Assembly: GCF_000761485.1 (NCBI RefSeq)
Contig: NZ_JPMX01000008.1
Span: 17,902-81,901 of the forward strand
DNA from: Modestobacter caceresii
GTDB taxonomy: Bacteria; Actinomycetota; Actinomycetes; Mycobacteriales; Geodermatophilaceae
DNA: 64,000 nt
Reading direction: 5' to 3'
This document shows, in pieces, positions 8,191-18,750 of the stretch. The notes beneath the pieces were generated by a model, which was not told the DNA's origin, ran no database searches, and saw nothing but the letters and a program-made list of their open reading frames with translations. The first letter of the stretch is position 1; each line of letters opens with the position of its first letter. Both the position numbers and the translations under genes were made by a program.

Positions 8191-8225
8191 CGGTTCTCCT
8201 CGGATGGGTGTCGTGCAGGGGGGTG

Positions 8226-10034
8226 TCAGCGCACCGGGAAGACGGTGCTGGCGGTGACCGCGGTGAACTCGTCCAGCCGGACGGTCGCCGTCAGGGTCCA
8301 GGTGCCGGTGGTGGGCAGCGTCGGGTCGCCGACGTAGTGGCCCGGCCCGGCGGGGGCGAGGTCGACGTCCAGCGGGCCGATCTCCTGCCCCACCTCGGTG
8401 AGGGTGACCCCGATCTGCTGCGGCTGCGTCAGCCGCCCGTCGGCGTCGAAGAGGTAGACGTGCAGCGTGGTCGGCCCGGGGGTGGCCGGGTCGAGGAGGA
8501 CCTGCACCATGCCGGCGCCCGTCGTGCCACCGGCCGACCGGAGCGGCAACGTCACCTCGACCGGCTGGGCGACGGCGGCCTTCGCCGGCGGCGTGCCGAC
8601 CAGCACCGCGGACAGCGCGAGGACGACGGCCGCCCCGACGAGCTCGACCAACACCGCCCGGCGCAGCACGCCGATCGTCGCCGGCGGCTCGGCGGCAGGC
8701 TCCTCGGTGGCGGGGCCGTCGGCGGCGGGGGCCTCCCCGGCCGCGAACGCCTGCGCGACGACCCGGCGCGAGGGGCGGCGGCGGGTGCCCACCCGCTGCT
8801 GCACCCAGTCCCGGCCCACGAGCGCGGCGACCAGCACCAGCAGCACGAGTGCGACCTTGGCCACCAGCACCCAGCCGTAGGTGGTGGCGAAGAGCGCGGA
8901 CACCGACCCGACCTCGCGCACCGACTGCAGCACCCCGGTGACGACCAGCGCGCCGATGCAGCCGGCCGCCAGCGACGACCACCGGGGCAGCGCGGCGACC
9001 AGCTCCCCCGCCGGCGTCGGCCCGCGGAGGGCGCCGGCGAACAGCGCGACCAGCCCGCCCAGCCAGGCGCTCATCGCCGCGACGTGCACGGCGGCCACCG
9101 CCACGGCCAGCACCGGCAGCGGCCCGGCGACCGGGTGACCCACCGCGGCGACGGCGACGACCAGCGCGGCGGCGAGCACCCCGGCGGCGATCAGCCAGCC
9201 CGTCCCCGGCGCCCTCCCCCGCCGCCAGCCACGCAGCAGGACGGCGGCCAGCAGCCCGGCGAGCACCACCCGGAGCAGCAGCGTCCGGCCGAAGGTCGAG
9301 TCCAGCGTGGTGCCCAGCAGCTGCGGGTCCACCAGCGACCCGAGCCCGCTCCCGGCGGCGTAGGGGCCCTGGAGCAGCAGCGAGAGCACCCCGCCGACCA
9401 CGACCGCGGCCAGCCCGGCACCGGCCAGCCGCCGCAGCCGCGACACCGCCCAGCCCCCCGGCCAGCAGGTGGCCAGCACCAGCGGGACGCCGAGCCCGAG
9501 GGTCAGGCCGAGGTAGCTCAGCCAGCGGGCGACCGGCAGCGCCACGGCCACGCCCGGGTCCGCGCCGTCCCCCTCGCCGACGGAGCCGGCCGCCACCAGC
9601 TCCCCCTCACCCACCGCGAAGGAGAAGGCACCCGAGACGGGATGGGAGTCCGCCGAGACCACCCGGTAGGTCACCACGTAGCCGGCGTCGGGCAGCTGGT
9701 CGCACAGCGGCACGGTGAGGGTGCTGCCGCGCACCTCGGCGGCCCCGGTGTCGACCCGCTCGCCCTCGCCGTCGAGCACCCGCGCGTAGCCGGCGCCGAG
9801 GGAGACCGGCTCGTCGAACTCGATGACCACCTCGGCCGGCGCGAAGTCCAGCCGGGCGCTGTCGGCCGGCGTCGTCGTCACCACGGTGGCGTGCGCGGCC
9901 GCCGGCCGCGCGGTGCCCACGTCGACGAGCACGCCGAACAGCACCCCCAGCAGCAGGAGGGCGCCGGACAGCCGGCGCACCCCCACCCGGGGACGGCGGT
10001 GGGCTGCTCGCCAGGTCCGCTCCTGCTGCTGCAC
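8226..10034 (-). CDS. CopC-CopD fusion with a C-terminal YtkA/FixH-like domain
   Basis: The 602-aa protein starts with a signal peptide (LLLLGVLFGVLVDVG) followed by AAHATVV, giving the N-terminal His ligand of CopC; the second part of the site is SADSHPVSG. Next comes a polytopic CopD domain with about eight helices (including AVAAVHVAAMSAWLGG), then an outer beta domain of about 95 residues (from VEVTLPLRSAGGTTG) like YtkA. CopC-CopD proteins bind copper outside and import it. GTG 10034 is the longest plausible start; GTG 9986, just before the signal peptide, is also reasonable. First gene of the copper operon. Confidence 0.88.
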   Translation of the reverse strand: MQQQERTWRAAHRRPRVGVRRLSGALLLLGVLFGVLVDVGTARPAAAHATVVTTTPADSARLDFAPAEVVIEFDEPVSLGAGYARVLDGEGERVDTGAAEVRGSTLTVPLCDQLPDAGYVVTYRVVSADSHPVSGAFSFAVGEGELVAAGSVGEGDGADPGVAVALPVARWLSYLGLTLGLGVPLVLATCWPGGWAVSRLRRLAGAGLAAVVVGGVLSLLLQGPYAAGSGLGSLVDPQLLGTTLDSTFGRTLLLRVVLAGLLAAVLLRGWRRGRAPGTGWLIAAGVLAAALVVAVAAVGHPVAGPLPVLAVAVAAVHVAAMSAWLGGLVALFAGALRGPTPAGELVAALPRWSSLAAGCIGALVVTGVLQSVREVGSVSALFATTYGWVLVAKVALVLLVLVAALVGRDWVQQRVGTRRRPSRRVVAQAFAAGEAPAADGPATEEPAAEPPATIGVLRRAVLVELVGAAVVLALSAVLVGTPPAKAAVAQPVEVTLPLRSAGGTTGAGMVQVLLDPATPGPTTLHVYLFDADGRLTQPQQIGVTLTEVGQEIGPLDVDLAPAGPGHYVGDPTLPTTGTWTLTATVRLDEFTAVTASTVFPVR

Positions 10035-10145
10035 GGTTGCACAGTCGTCGGGGCCCGCCGTCCAGTTCCCGGCCGTGCTCGGCCGGGGACGAGAGTCGGG
10101 CCACACCGGAGGCGCACAGCCGCCGGCGTCGACCAGGATGACCCG

Positions 10146-11585
10146 GTGACCGCGACCCCGCCCGCCGCGGCCGGTCCGCCGCCGCTCGCCGGTCAGCCGG
10201 TCGCGCTGGGCACCGCCCCGGGCCGCTGGGTGCTGCTGGCCACCGTGCTCGCCTCGGCCATGGCGCTGCTCGACGCCACCGCGGTCACCGTCGCGCTCCC
10301 CTCGATCAGCCGGGACCTCGGCTCGTCCCTGTCCGGGCTGCAGTGGACGGTGACCGGGTACACGCTCGCGCTGGCCTCGCTCGTGCTGCTCGGCGGCTCC
10401 CTGGGCGACCGGTACGGACGCCGCCGGGTCTTCGTGCTCGGGGTCGTCTGGTTCGCCGTCGCCTCGCTGGCCTGCGGACTGGCGCAGACGACCGGCCAGC
10501 TCGTCGCCGCGCGGGTGCTGCAGGGCGTCGGCGGGGCACTGCTGACCCCCGGGAGCCTGGCGATCATCCAGGCCTCCTTCCGGCACCAGGACCGGCCGCG
10601 GGCGATCGGCCTGTGGTCGGCGCTGGGTGGGCTGGCCGGGCTGGTCGGCCCGTTCCTGGCCGGCTTCCTGGTCGACACGGTGGGCTGGCGCTGGGTGTTC
10701 GGGATCAACGTGCCGTTCGCGGTGGTCGTCGTCCTGGTCGCCGCCCGGCACCTGCCGGAGAGCCGGGACCCCGGGCGCACCGGGCGCTTCGACGTGCTCG
10801 GCGCCGTCCTCGGTGCGCTGGCCCTGGCCGGGGTCACCGACGCGCTGATCTCGGCGGGCAGCGACCCCGGGAGCCCGGAGGTGGTGGTCGCCGCGGCGGT
10901 CGGTGTGCTGGCCGGGGCGGCGTTCGTCGTCCGGGAGCGCCGGGCGGCCCAGCCGATGCTGCCGCTGGGGATCTTCGCCGACCGTCAGTTCACCGGCGCC
11001 AACCTGAGCACCCTGGCGGTGTACGGGGCGCTGGGCGGGGTCATGTTCTTCCTCGTCCTGCAGCTGCAGACCGTGCTCGGCTACGACGCCACCGCGGCCG
11101 GCGCCGCGTTGCTGTCCACGATCCTGGTGATCACGCTGCTGTCGGCCCGGGTCGGCGCGCTCGCCCAGCGGATCGGGCCGCGGCTGCCGATGACCGTCGG
11201 CCCGCTGGTGTCCGCCGGTGGCCTGCTGTGGCTCACCCGGGTCGGGCCCGGCAGCTCCTGGTGGGTCGACGTGCTGCCCGGCTCGCTCGGCCTGGGGCTG
11301 GGCATGTCGCTGGTGGTGGCCCCGCTGACCGCGACCGTCCTCGGCGCCGCCCCCGACCACCTGGCCGGGGTGGCCAGCGGGGTGAACAACGCCGTCGCCC
11401 GGGCGGCGAACCTGCTCGCGATCGCGGCCTTGCCGGTGGCGGTCGGGCTCTCCGGCGACGACCACACCGACGCCGCGTCGTTCAGCTCCGGCTACTCGCT
11501 GGCCCTGGGCCTCTGTGCGGGGGTGATGGTGCTGGGCGCCGCGGTCTCCTGGGCGACCGTGCGCGACGACGTCCTGCGGACGTGA
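10146..11585 (+). CDS. MFS drug exporter, DHA2 (14-helix) type
   Basis: The 479-aa protein shows the major facilitator landmarks: SAMALLDATAVTVALPSI in helix 1 (the DHA2 D-x-T/S-V-x-x-A-L-P motif), GGSLGDRYGRRRVF (loop 2-3 signature) and VAARVLQGVGGALLTPGSLA (helix 4). Fourteen hydrophobic segments fit proton-coupled multidrug export. GTG 10146 follows AGGATGACCCG. It is divergent from the copper operon; the space between holds a CCCGGCCG/CGGCCGGG palindrome at 10068-10087. No regulator gene is adjacent, so the substrate is not suggested by context. Confidence 0.88.
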   Translation: MTATPPAAAGPPPLAGQPVALGTAPGRWVLLATVLASAMALLDATAVTVALPSISRDLGSSLSGLQWTVTGYTLALASLVLLGGSLGDRYGRRRVFVLGVVWFAVASLACGLAQTTGQLVAARVLQGVGGALLTPGSLAIIQASFRHQDRPRAIGLWSALGGLAGLVGPFLAGFLVDTVGWRWVFGINVPFAVVVVLVAARHLPESRDPGRTGRFDVLGAVLGALALAGVTDALISAGSDPGSPEVVVAAAVGVLAGAAFVVRERRAAQPMLPLGIFADRQFTGANLSTLAVYGALGGVMFFLVLQLQTVLGYDATAAGAALLSTILVITLLSARVGALAQRIGPRLPMTVGPLVSAGGLLWLTRVGPGSSWWVDVLPGSLGLGLGMSLVVAPLTATVLGAAPDHLAGVASGVNNAVARAANLLAIAALPVAVGLSGDDHTDAASFSSGYSLALGLCAGVMVLGAAVSWATVRDDVLRT

Positions 11586-11604
11586 CGGGGCACTCCCGGC
11601 CCCC

Positions 11605-11635
11605 TTGCCCACAATCCCTACCAACATGGTAGGAA
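11605..11635 (+). promoter_or_regulatory. promoter with overlapping palindromic operator, upstream of the leader peptide
   Basis: TTGCCC at 11605-11610 and TAGGAA at 11630-11635 are spaced by 19 bases, and GTG 11643 follows 7 bases after the -10. The perfect palindrome CCTACC-AACAT-GGTAGG occupies 11617-11633, covering the spacer and the first part of the -10. A repressor bound there would block RNA polymerase. The protein that binds it is not known to me. Confidence 0.5.
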
Positions 11636-11642
11636 TGTCGGC

Positions 11643-11771
11643 GTGACGACGACGGCGAGCACCGGTGGGCTCCCCACCCGCCTCCCGTCCGCCCTCCCCG
11701 GCGCCTTCCTGGTGAGCCGCCTGCACGTCGACCTGCTCCGGGTCAGCACCGCCGCCTGTCCGGCCCGCTGA
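11643..11771 (+). CDS. putative leader peptide upstream of the sulfur-compound exporter
   Basis: This 42-codon frame ends in SRLHVDLLRVSTAACPAR. The HVDLLRV...C element near the C-terminus matches the short 'putative leader peptides' that actinobacteria carry in front of sulfur-assimilation and sulfur-transport genes. It starts with GTG immediately after a predicted promoter, so it would be read from a leaderless mRNA. It contains a single Cys codon, TGT, close to the stop. The TauE gene starts 91 bases after the stop. A cis-acting role, with ribosome position affecting downstream expression, is inferred from family and position; no terminator/antiterminator pair is obvious. Confidence 0.65.
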   Translation: MTTTASTGGLPTRLPSALPGAFLVSRLHVDLLRVSTAACPAR

Positions 11772-11862
11772 CCTCCCGCGCCGTCCGGCGCCCCTCGTCC
11801 ACCGCGGTCCGCTGCGCCCTCACCCGGCGCGCCCGCACCCTGGAACCCGGAGCACCTCCCTC

Positions 11863-12873
11863 GTGAAGACCCTGATCCTGCTCGCCCTCGCGGGCCTCGG
11901 CGCCCAGCTCGTCGACGGCAGCCTGGGCATGGGCTACGGCGTCACCTCGACGACGCTGCTGCTCGCCATCGGCACCAACCCGGCCGCCGCCTCGGCCACG
12001 GTGCACCTGGCCGAGATCGGCACCAACCTGGCGTCGGGCCTGTCGCACTGGAAGTTCGGCAACGTCGACTGGAAGGTCGTCGCCCGGATCGGCGTCCCCG
12101 GCGCGATCGGCGCCTTCATCGGGGCGACCGTGCTGTCGAACCTCTCCACCGCGATCGCCGCGCCGGTGATGTCGCTGATCCTGCTGGGCCTGGGCCTCTA
12201 CCTGCTGACCCGGTTCACCCTGCGCGGCCTCGACAAGCGACAGCTGGGCAAGCCGATGCGCAAGCGGTTCCTGGCCCCCCTCGGCCTGACCGCGGGCTTC
12301 ATCGACGCCACCGGCGGTGGCGGCTGGGGCCCGGTCAGCACCCCGGCCATCCTGGCCAGCGGCCGGATGGACCCGCGCAAGACGATCGGCTCGGTCGACA
12401 CCTCGGAGTTCCTGGTCTCCCTCGCCGCGAGCCTGGGCTTCCTCTTCGCCCTCGGCAGCCAGGGCATCAACGCCTTCTGGGTGCTCGGCCTGCTGGCCGG
12501 TGGCCTGGTCGCCGCACCGCTGGCCGCCTGGCTGGTCCGCTTCGTCCCGCCACGCCTGCTGGGCGCCGGGGTCGGCGGCATGATCGTGTCCACCAACGCG
12601 ACGAGCCTGCTCGGCAGCGACTGGGTCGGTGCCAGCGACCCGGTCCGGTACGCGGTGCTCGCGGTCGTCTACGTGACCTGGGCGGCAGCGGTGGTCTGGT
12701 CGTTCCGCGAGTACCGCAGGGAGCGGGCGCAGGAGGCGGCCGAGGCGCTGGTCGCCGAGGCGGAGCAGCTGGCCGAGCAGGAGCGGGTGGCCCGGGCCGA
12801 GCGCCGGGCACACCCCAACCAGGTGGCGCCGGTCGACGCCGACGGCCTCTCGGCGGGCCGCACGCACCACTGA
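11863..12873 (+). CDS. TauE/SafE-family sulfite/organosulfur exporter
   Basis: The 336-aa protein has about eight membrane helices arranged as two homologous halves: GAQLVDGSLGMGYG in helix 1 and GLTAGFIDATGGGGWGPVST in the second half, both glycine-rich family signatures. The C-terminus is a charged helical tail (ERAQEAAEALVAEAEQLAEQ) likely to be a cytoplasmic coiled coil. TauE/SafE proteins export sulfite, sulfoacetate or related anions. GTG 11863 has GGAG ten bases upstream. The leader peptide in front supports a link to sulfur metabolism. Confidence 0.9.
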   Translation: MKTLILLALAGLGAQLVDGSLGMGYGVTSTTLLLAIGTNPAAASATVHLAEIGTNLASGLSHWKFGNVDWKVVARIGVPGAIGAFIGATVLSNLSTAIAAPVMSLILLGLGLYLLTRFTLRGLDKRQLGKPMRKRFLAPLGLTAGFIDATGGGGWGPVSTPAILASGRMDPRKTIGSVDTSEFLVSLAASLGFLFALGSQGINAFWVLGLLAGGLVAAPLAAWLVRFVPPRLLGAGVGGMIVSTNATSLLGSDWVGASDPVRYAVLAVVYVTWAAAVVWSFREYRRERAQEAAEALVAEAEQLAEQERVARAERRAHPNQVAPVDADGLSAGRTHH

Positions 12874-12984
12874 CGGTTTTGCCGTAGTAGCAAGGATCAT
12901 TGCCAGCTTCGCCTGCCCCGGCGCACTGTCGGAACCGGCGGGTCACCACCCCGGTGACCCGCCGTCCGAGCAGAGGAGCGCACG

Positions 12985-13998
12985 GTGGAGACGGAGTACG
13001 ACGTGGTGGTGGTCGGCGGTGGCGCCGCCGGCCTCAGCGGTGCGCTGGCGCTCAGCCGCGCCCGCCGATCGGTGCTGGTGGTGGACGGCGGGGCGCCCCG
13101 CAACGCCGCAGCCGCGCACGCGCACAACTACCTGGGCCGCGAGGGCACGCCGCCGCGGGAGCTGCTGGCGATCGGCCGCCGCGAGGTGGCCGGCTACGGC
13201 GGGGAGTTCACCGACGGTGAGGTGACCTCGGCCGCCCCGGTCGACGGCGGCTTCGAGGTGCGGCTGGCCGACGGGCGGTCGGTGCGCAGCCGGCGGCTGC
13301 TGGTGACCACCGGGCTGGTGGACGAACTGCCCGACGTCCCGGGGGTGCGCGAGCTCTGGGGCAGCGCCGTCCTGCACTGCCCGTACTGCCACGGCTGGGA
13401 GGTGCGCGACCAGGCGATCGGCGTGCTGGCCACCAGCGCCGTCGGTGTGCACCAGGCGCTGATGTGGCGGCAGTGGAGCGCCGACGTCACCCTCTTCCTG
13501 CACACCGGCCCGCAGCCCACCGAGGACGAGTGGGAGCAGCTGGCCGCGCGGGGCATCAGCGTGGTCGTCGGTGAGGTCGCCGGCCTGGAGTCCGCCGCCG
13601 GGAAGCTGACCGGCGTCCGGCTCGACGACCGCACGGTCTTCGCCCGCGACGCGGTGGTGGTGGCCCCGCGGTTCACCGCACGGGCCGGCGTCCTGGAGTC
13701 GCTGGGGCTCGAGGCGGTCGAGCAGCGGATGGGCGAGCTGGTGATGGGCAGCGGGGTGCCGGTGGACGGCACCGGCGCGACCGCCGTCCCCGGGGTCTGG
13801 GCGGCCGGGAACGTCACCGACATCAAGGCCCAGGTGATCAGCTCGGCCGCGGCCGGGCTCACCGCCGGGGCGGCGGTCAACGCCGACCTGATCATGGAGG
13901 ACACCCGCCGGGCCGTGGCCGGACGCCGGGTCTTCTCCCCCGCCGTCGAGCGGGAGCTGTGCGACCAGGTGCTCGGCGACCGCCGGCACGGGATCTGA
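12985..13998 (+). CDS. thioredoxin-reductase-like FAD/NAD(P) oxidoreductase
   Basis: The 337-aa flavoprotein begins with a dinucleotide fold, VVVVGGGAAGLSGALALSRA (residues 7-26). The redox-active cysteines are in HCPYCHGWEV (Cys 132 and Cys 135), and GVWAAGNVTD near residue 270 is the second FAD-binding motif. The central NADPH domain appears reduced: the usual GGGxSA is replaced by GVLATSAVGVHQ. It may therefore be a thioredoxin-reductase-like protein with an unusual electron donor. GTG 12985 follows GGAG. The methyltransferase gene begins 10 bases after its stop, so they share a transcript. Confidence 0.87.
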   Translation: METEYDVVVVGGGAAGLSGALALSRARRSVLVVDGGAPRNAAAAHAHNYLGREGTPPRELLAIGRREVAGYGGEFTDGEVTSAAPVDGGFEVRLADGRSVRSRRLLVTTGLVDELPDVPGVRELWGSAVLHCPYCHGWEVRDQAIGVLATSAVGVHQALMWRQWSADVTLFLHTGPQPTEDEWEQLAARGISVVVGEVAGLESAAGKLTGVRLDDRTVFARDAVVVAPRFTARAGVLESLGLEAVEQRMGELVMGSGVPVDGTGATAVPGVWAAGNVTDIKAQVISSAAAGLTAGAAVNADLIMEDTRRAVAGRRVFSPAVERELCDQVLGDRRHGI

Positions 13999-14007
13999 GG
14001 AGGAACG

Positions 14008-14637
14008 GTGCACGACCACCAGCAGCCGGCGAACGACCTCCACGACCACGCCGCCTGGGAGGAGCGCTACTCCGCCGCGGCGGCGCTCTGGAGCGGCCGG
14101 GTCAACCCCACGCTCGCCGCACAGGCGGCCGACCTGCCCCCGGGGCGGGCCCTGGACGTCGGCTGCGGCGAGGGCGGCGACACCCTGTGGCTGGCCTCCC
14201 GCGGCTGGCAGGTGACCGGCCTGGACTGGTCGCAGACCGCCCTCGACCGCGGCGCCGCCCAGGCATCCGCCGCCGGGCTCGGCGACCGGACGACCTGGGT
14301 GCAGAGCGACGTCGCCACCTGGCAGCCCGCCGCCGCGGCGTTCGAGCTGGTCACCGCCCACTTCCTGCACCCGGAGGCCGCAGTGCGCCAGGTGCTGGTG
14401 CCCCGGCTGGCCGCGGCCGTCGCCCCCGGCGGCACGCTGCTCTGGGTCGGTCACGGGTACGACGAGGAGCGCGCCGCCATGTGGGGCGCGGACCGCTTCG
14501 CCACGGCCGCCGACGTCCTCGCCGACCTGGACCTGCAGGAGTGGGACGTCGTCCTGGCCGGCACCCAGCCGCGGCCGGCCGGCGAGAACGGCCACCACCA
14601 CGCCGACGAGGTGGTGCGGCTCCGCCGCCGGAGCTGA
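14008..14637 (+). CDS. class I SAM-dependent methyltransferase
   Basis: The 209-aa protein contains motif I ALDVGCGEGGDTLWLASRG at about residues 48-66, then the acidic post-I residue in VTGLDWSQ and the motif-II-like aspartate in VQSDVATW. This is a Rossmann-type SAM-binding domain similar to the small tellurite/thiopurine-type group. A histidine pair near the end (NGHHHADEV) is conspicuous. Coupled to the flavoprotein by a GAGGAACG site before GTG 14008. The substrate is unknown; modification of a small molecule or metalloid is one possibility. Confidence 0.87.
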   Translation: MHDHQQPANDLHDHAAWEERYSAAAALWSGRVNPTLAAQAADLPPGRALDVGCGEGGDTLWLASRGWQVTGLDWSQTALDRGAAQASAAGLGDRTTWVQSDVATWQPAAAAFELVTAHFLHPEAAVRQVLVPRLAAAVAPGGTLLWVGHGYDEERAAMWGADRFATAADVLADLDLQEWDVVLAGTQPRPAGENGHHHADEVVRLRRRS

Positions 14638-14649
14638 GCCGACGGGGTC

Positions 14650-14677
14650 GGGCCGGCGGGATCGAGCCCGCCGGGCC
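14650..14677. terminator. hairpin between convergent genes
   Basis: CCGGCGGG (14653-14660) pairs with CCCGCCGG (14667-14674) around ATCGAG. It lies between the methyltransferase stop and the oppositely directed epimerase stop, without a T-run, as is common for actinobacterial terminators. Confidence 0.5.
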
Positions 14678-14695
14678 GAGCCCCGCCGGGGCGGG

Positions 14696-15676
14696 TCAAC
14701 CCGCAGACGACAGCAGCCGCCGCTCCAGGTCGGGCGGCAGGCCGGGCAGCTCCCGGCCGGCCGGGGGCTGCGGGCGGTCACCGGTCTGCATCCAGGCCCA
14801 GGTGTCGGCGACCGAGTCGCGCACCGGGCGGGAGGGCAGGCCGAGTTCCCGGGCCCGGGCGGTGTCGACGTCCCAGGCGGTGCGGGCGGTGCCGGCGGCC
14901 AGCCACAGCGGCAGGTGCGTCCACTCCTGGACGCCGGCCGACAGCAGGTCCGCTTCTGGCACCGGCACCCACTCCGCGTCACCGCCGGTGACCTCGCGGC
15001 AGGTGTCCAGCAGCCCGCCGAGCGTCGTCATCCCGGCCGGGCCGGTGGTGTTGACCGGGCCGCCCTGCCCGCGCTCGGCCATCTCGACCAGCCATCCGGC
15101 CAGGTCGCGGGCGTCGACCAGGGCGATCGGCTGCTCCAGCCCCTCGGCCGGGACGACGACCCGCCCACCGGCGGCGGTCCGGTCCAGCCACCAGCCCAGC
15201 CGGTACAGCGGGTCGTGCGGCCCGACGATCAGCCCGGCCCGCGCGGTCAGGAACCGCTCCCCCAGCGCCGCGCCCAGCACCCGCTCGGCGTACGCCTTCA
15301 CCGGCCCGTAGGAGTCCTCGTCGGAGTCCCAGGTCGGCTCCTGCTCGCCGGCGATCGGCCCTGGCGGCCAGTTCCGGTAGGCGTTCAGGCTGCTGACGAA
15401 GGCGTAGCCGGCGACGTCGGCGAGCGCGGCCGCCGCGTGGTCCGCCGCCCCGCGGGTCTGGCAGGAGGTGTCGACGACCAGCTCGGGCAGCCAGCCGTCC
15501 AGTGCGGCCGGCAGGGCGGCGGGGTCGTCCCGGTCACCGGTGAGTGACCGGGCGCCGACCGGCGGTGCGCCGGAGACGCCGCGGGTGAACGTGGCCACCT
15601 CGTGACCGCGGTCCAGCGCCGCGGAGACGACGTGCCGGCCGAGGAAGTGCGTGCCGCCGAGGACGAGGAGTCGCAT
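14696..15676 (-). CDS. NAD-dependent epimerase/dehydratase (extended SDR)
   Basis: The 326-aa protein opens with the nucleotide-binding motif LVLGGTHFLGRHV (TGxxGxxG-type variant GGTHFLG). It carries YAFVSSLNAY near residues 91-100 and YGPVKAYAERV near 122-132, where the family places Tyr-x3-Lys; here Y-G-P-V-K fits with the Tyr four positions before Lys. Extended SDRs act on nucleotide sugars or ribonucleotides; nothing in the context gives the substrate. It ends facing the methyltransferase gene. Confidence 0.85.
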   Translation of the reverse strand: MRLLVLGGTHFLGRHVVSAALDRGHEVATFTRGVSGAPPVGARSLTGDRDDPAALPAALDGWLPELVVDTSCQTRGAADHAAAALADVAGYAFVSSLNAYRNWPPGPIAGEQEPTWDSDEDSYGPVKAYAERVLGAALGERFLTARAGLIVGPHDPLYRLGWWLDRTAAGGRVVVPAEGLEQPIALVDARDLAGWLVEMAERGQGGPVNTTGPAGMTTLGGLLDTCREVTGGDAEWVPVPEADLLSAGVQEWTHLPLWLAAGTARTAWDVDTARARELGLPSRPVRDSVADTWAWMQTGDRPQPPAGRELPGLPPDLERRLLSSAG

Positions 15677-15830
15677 GCCCCGACCTCAGCGCAGCCGTCC
15701 GGCCGCCGTCCAGCCCGTTCGCTCTCGGCTCACTGCCGGTCCGGGTGGAGCCGCCGCACCGTCCGGGGAGCCGCGTCGCGGCACGGCCAGACGGTCGGCG
15801 ACCCGGCTCAGGGTCCGGGGCGCGACCTCG

Positions 15831-16325
15831 TCAGCCGGCGCGGACGCCGGCCAGCGGGACGACCTGGGGCCGCGACGGGGCGGTGAGCAGCCCGCGCTGC
15901 GGGTTGCCGGTGTCCTCGCGCAGGCCGGCGAGCCGGAGCGCCCGGACACCGGTGAGCGCGTCGGCCTCCGGCGGCACCACGAGCAGGTCGACCCGACGCT
16001 CGCCGTCCACGGTCAGGGAGACCAGCTGCTGGTCCATGCTCGCGAACCCGCCGGTGCGCACGGTGCGGTCGCCGATCAGCATCTTGCGGGCCGGCGGCTC
16101 GTCCCAGGCGCCCACGGCGTAGGTGAAGCGGTCGATCCGCACGCCCAGGCTCTGCAGCGCCGCCGCCAGCTCGCGCAGCTCGACGGAGAGCAGTCGACTG
16201 CGTGGCCACCACGCGCCGTCGAACGTCCCGTCGGTCGCTGCCGTCGCCGGGCGCAGCCGCACCCGCACGTCGATCCCGTTCCGGAAACCTGCTGCCCGCT
16301 GGACCGTCATCGGCTCCCCGACCAC
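15831..16325 (-). CDS. DUF5994 family protein
   Basis: The 164-aa soluble protein contains RVRLRPATA, then FDGAWWPRSRLLSVELREL (about residues 35-53), YAVGAWDEPPARKMLIGDRTV, and VDLLVVPPEADALTG. The DGAWWPRS and LLVVPP blocks are hallmarks of DUF5994, a family known mainly from actinobacteria with no established function. It reads alone on the minus strand; 154 bases separate it from the epimerase start. No membrane segment or catalytic motif is seen. Confidence 0.8.
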   Translation of the reverse strand: MVGEPMTVQRAAGFRNGIDVRVRLRPATAATDGTFDGAWWPRSRLLSVELRELAAALQSLGVRIDRFTYAVGAWDEPPARKMLIGDRTVRTGGFASMDQQLVSLTVDGERRVDLLVVPPEADALTGVRALRLAGLREDTGNPQRGLLTAPSRPQVVPLAGVRAG

Positions 16326-16660
16326 CTCTCACACCGTTCCCCCAGGTGCACCCGGCCTCCCCCGGCGAGCACACCTCTCCGGACCGGAACGTACGACCGC
16401 CGCCGCGACACCCCGGCGCGCCACGAGGAGAGCCGTCGAACCCGGTCGCCTCGCTCGGCGGGCCATCACGAACCGTGATCGCGCGGCAACTCTCGACACA
16501 GAGACCCCACCCGTCTCAGCAGACCTCGCGGCGCGCCGGGCCCCGAGACGACGAACGCCGCCGTCCCCCGAGGGGGACGACGGCGTCGGTCAGCTCGTCC
16601 GGCCCCCTCGCAGGGCCCCGCCGCTAGCCTGCGAGCGGTGGGGGGCGAGGGGGTCCTTCG
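16326..16660. other. gene-free stretch containing the typA terminator
   Basis: About 335 bases between DUF5994 and typA, both on the minus strand. Its typA-side part holds one strong hairpin (listed separately). The part next to DUF5994 must carry that gene's promoter; no convincing -35/-10 pair stands out. No small coding frame looked real. Confidence 0.5.
16556..16585 (-). terminator. probable typA transcription terminator
   Basis: GCCGCCGTCCCCC (16557-16569) pairs with GGGGGACGACGGC (16572-16584) with a single C-A mismatch. It lies about 76 bases past the typA stop in the direction of transcription. No T-run follows. Confidence 0.5.
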
Positions 16661-18550
<1,890 letters not shown>

Positions 18551-18750
18551 GCGGAGAGGCACCTCGGGGGATCGCGTGGGGGTCTGCGCGCAGCGGCGCG
18601 CGACAGGTGCAACGGCACGGGCGGCCGAGACCTTCCCATGGTAGGGGACGACGGCCCCCTGCCGAGCGGCTGTGACCGGTCTACCACTCTTGAAGGACCT
18701 TGGTCCCCCTCATCCCTCGCAGGCTCGGGACGAGCCTCTGGACCGAGGCC

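Noticed and set aside
10068..10087. CCCGGCCG/CGGCCGGG palindrome between CopC-CopD and the MFS gene
   Set aside because: It lies in the right place for an operator but is all G/C, and such palindromes arise often by chance in this composition; it does not match the CsoR site I know.
10150..11726. Long minus-strand frame running across the MFS gene and into the CopC-CopD gene
   Set aside because: Its first 500 or so residues are Gln/Arg/Gly-rich and lie antisense to a clear MFS transporter. Only the part after about 10034 (CopC-CopD) is real.
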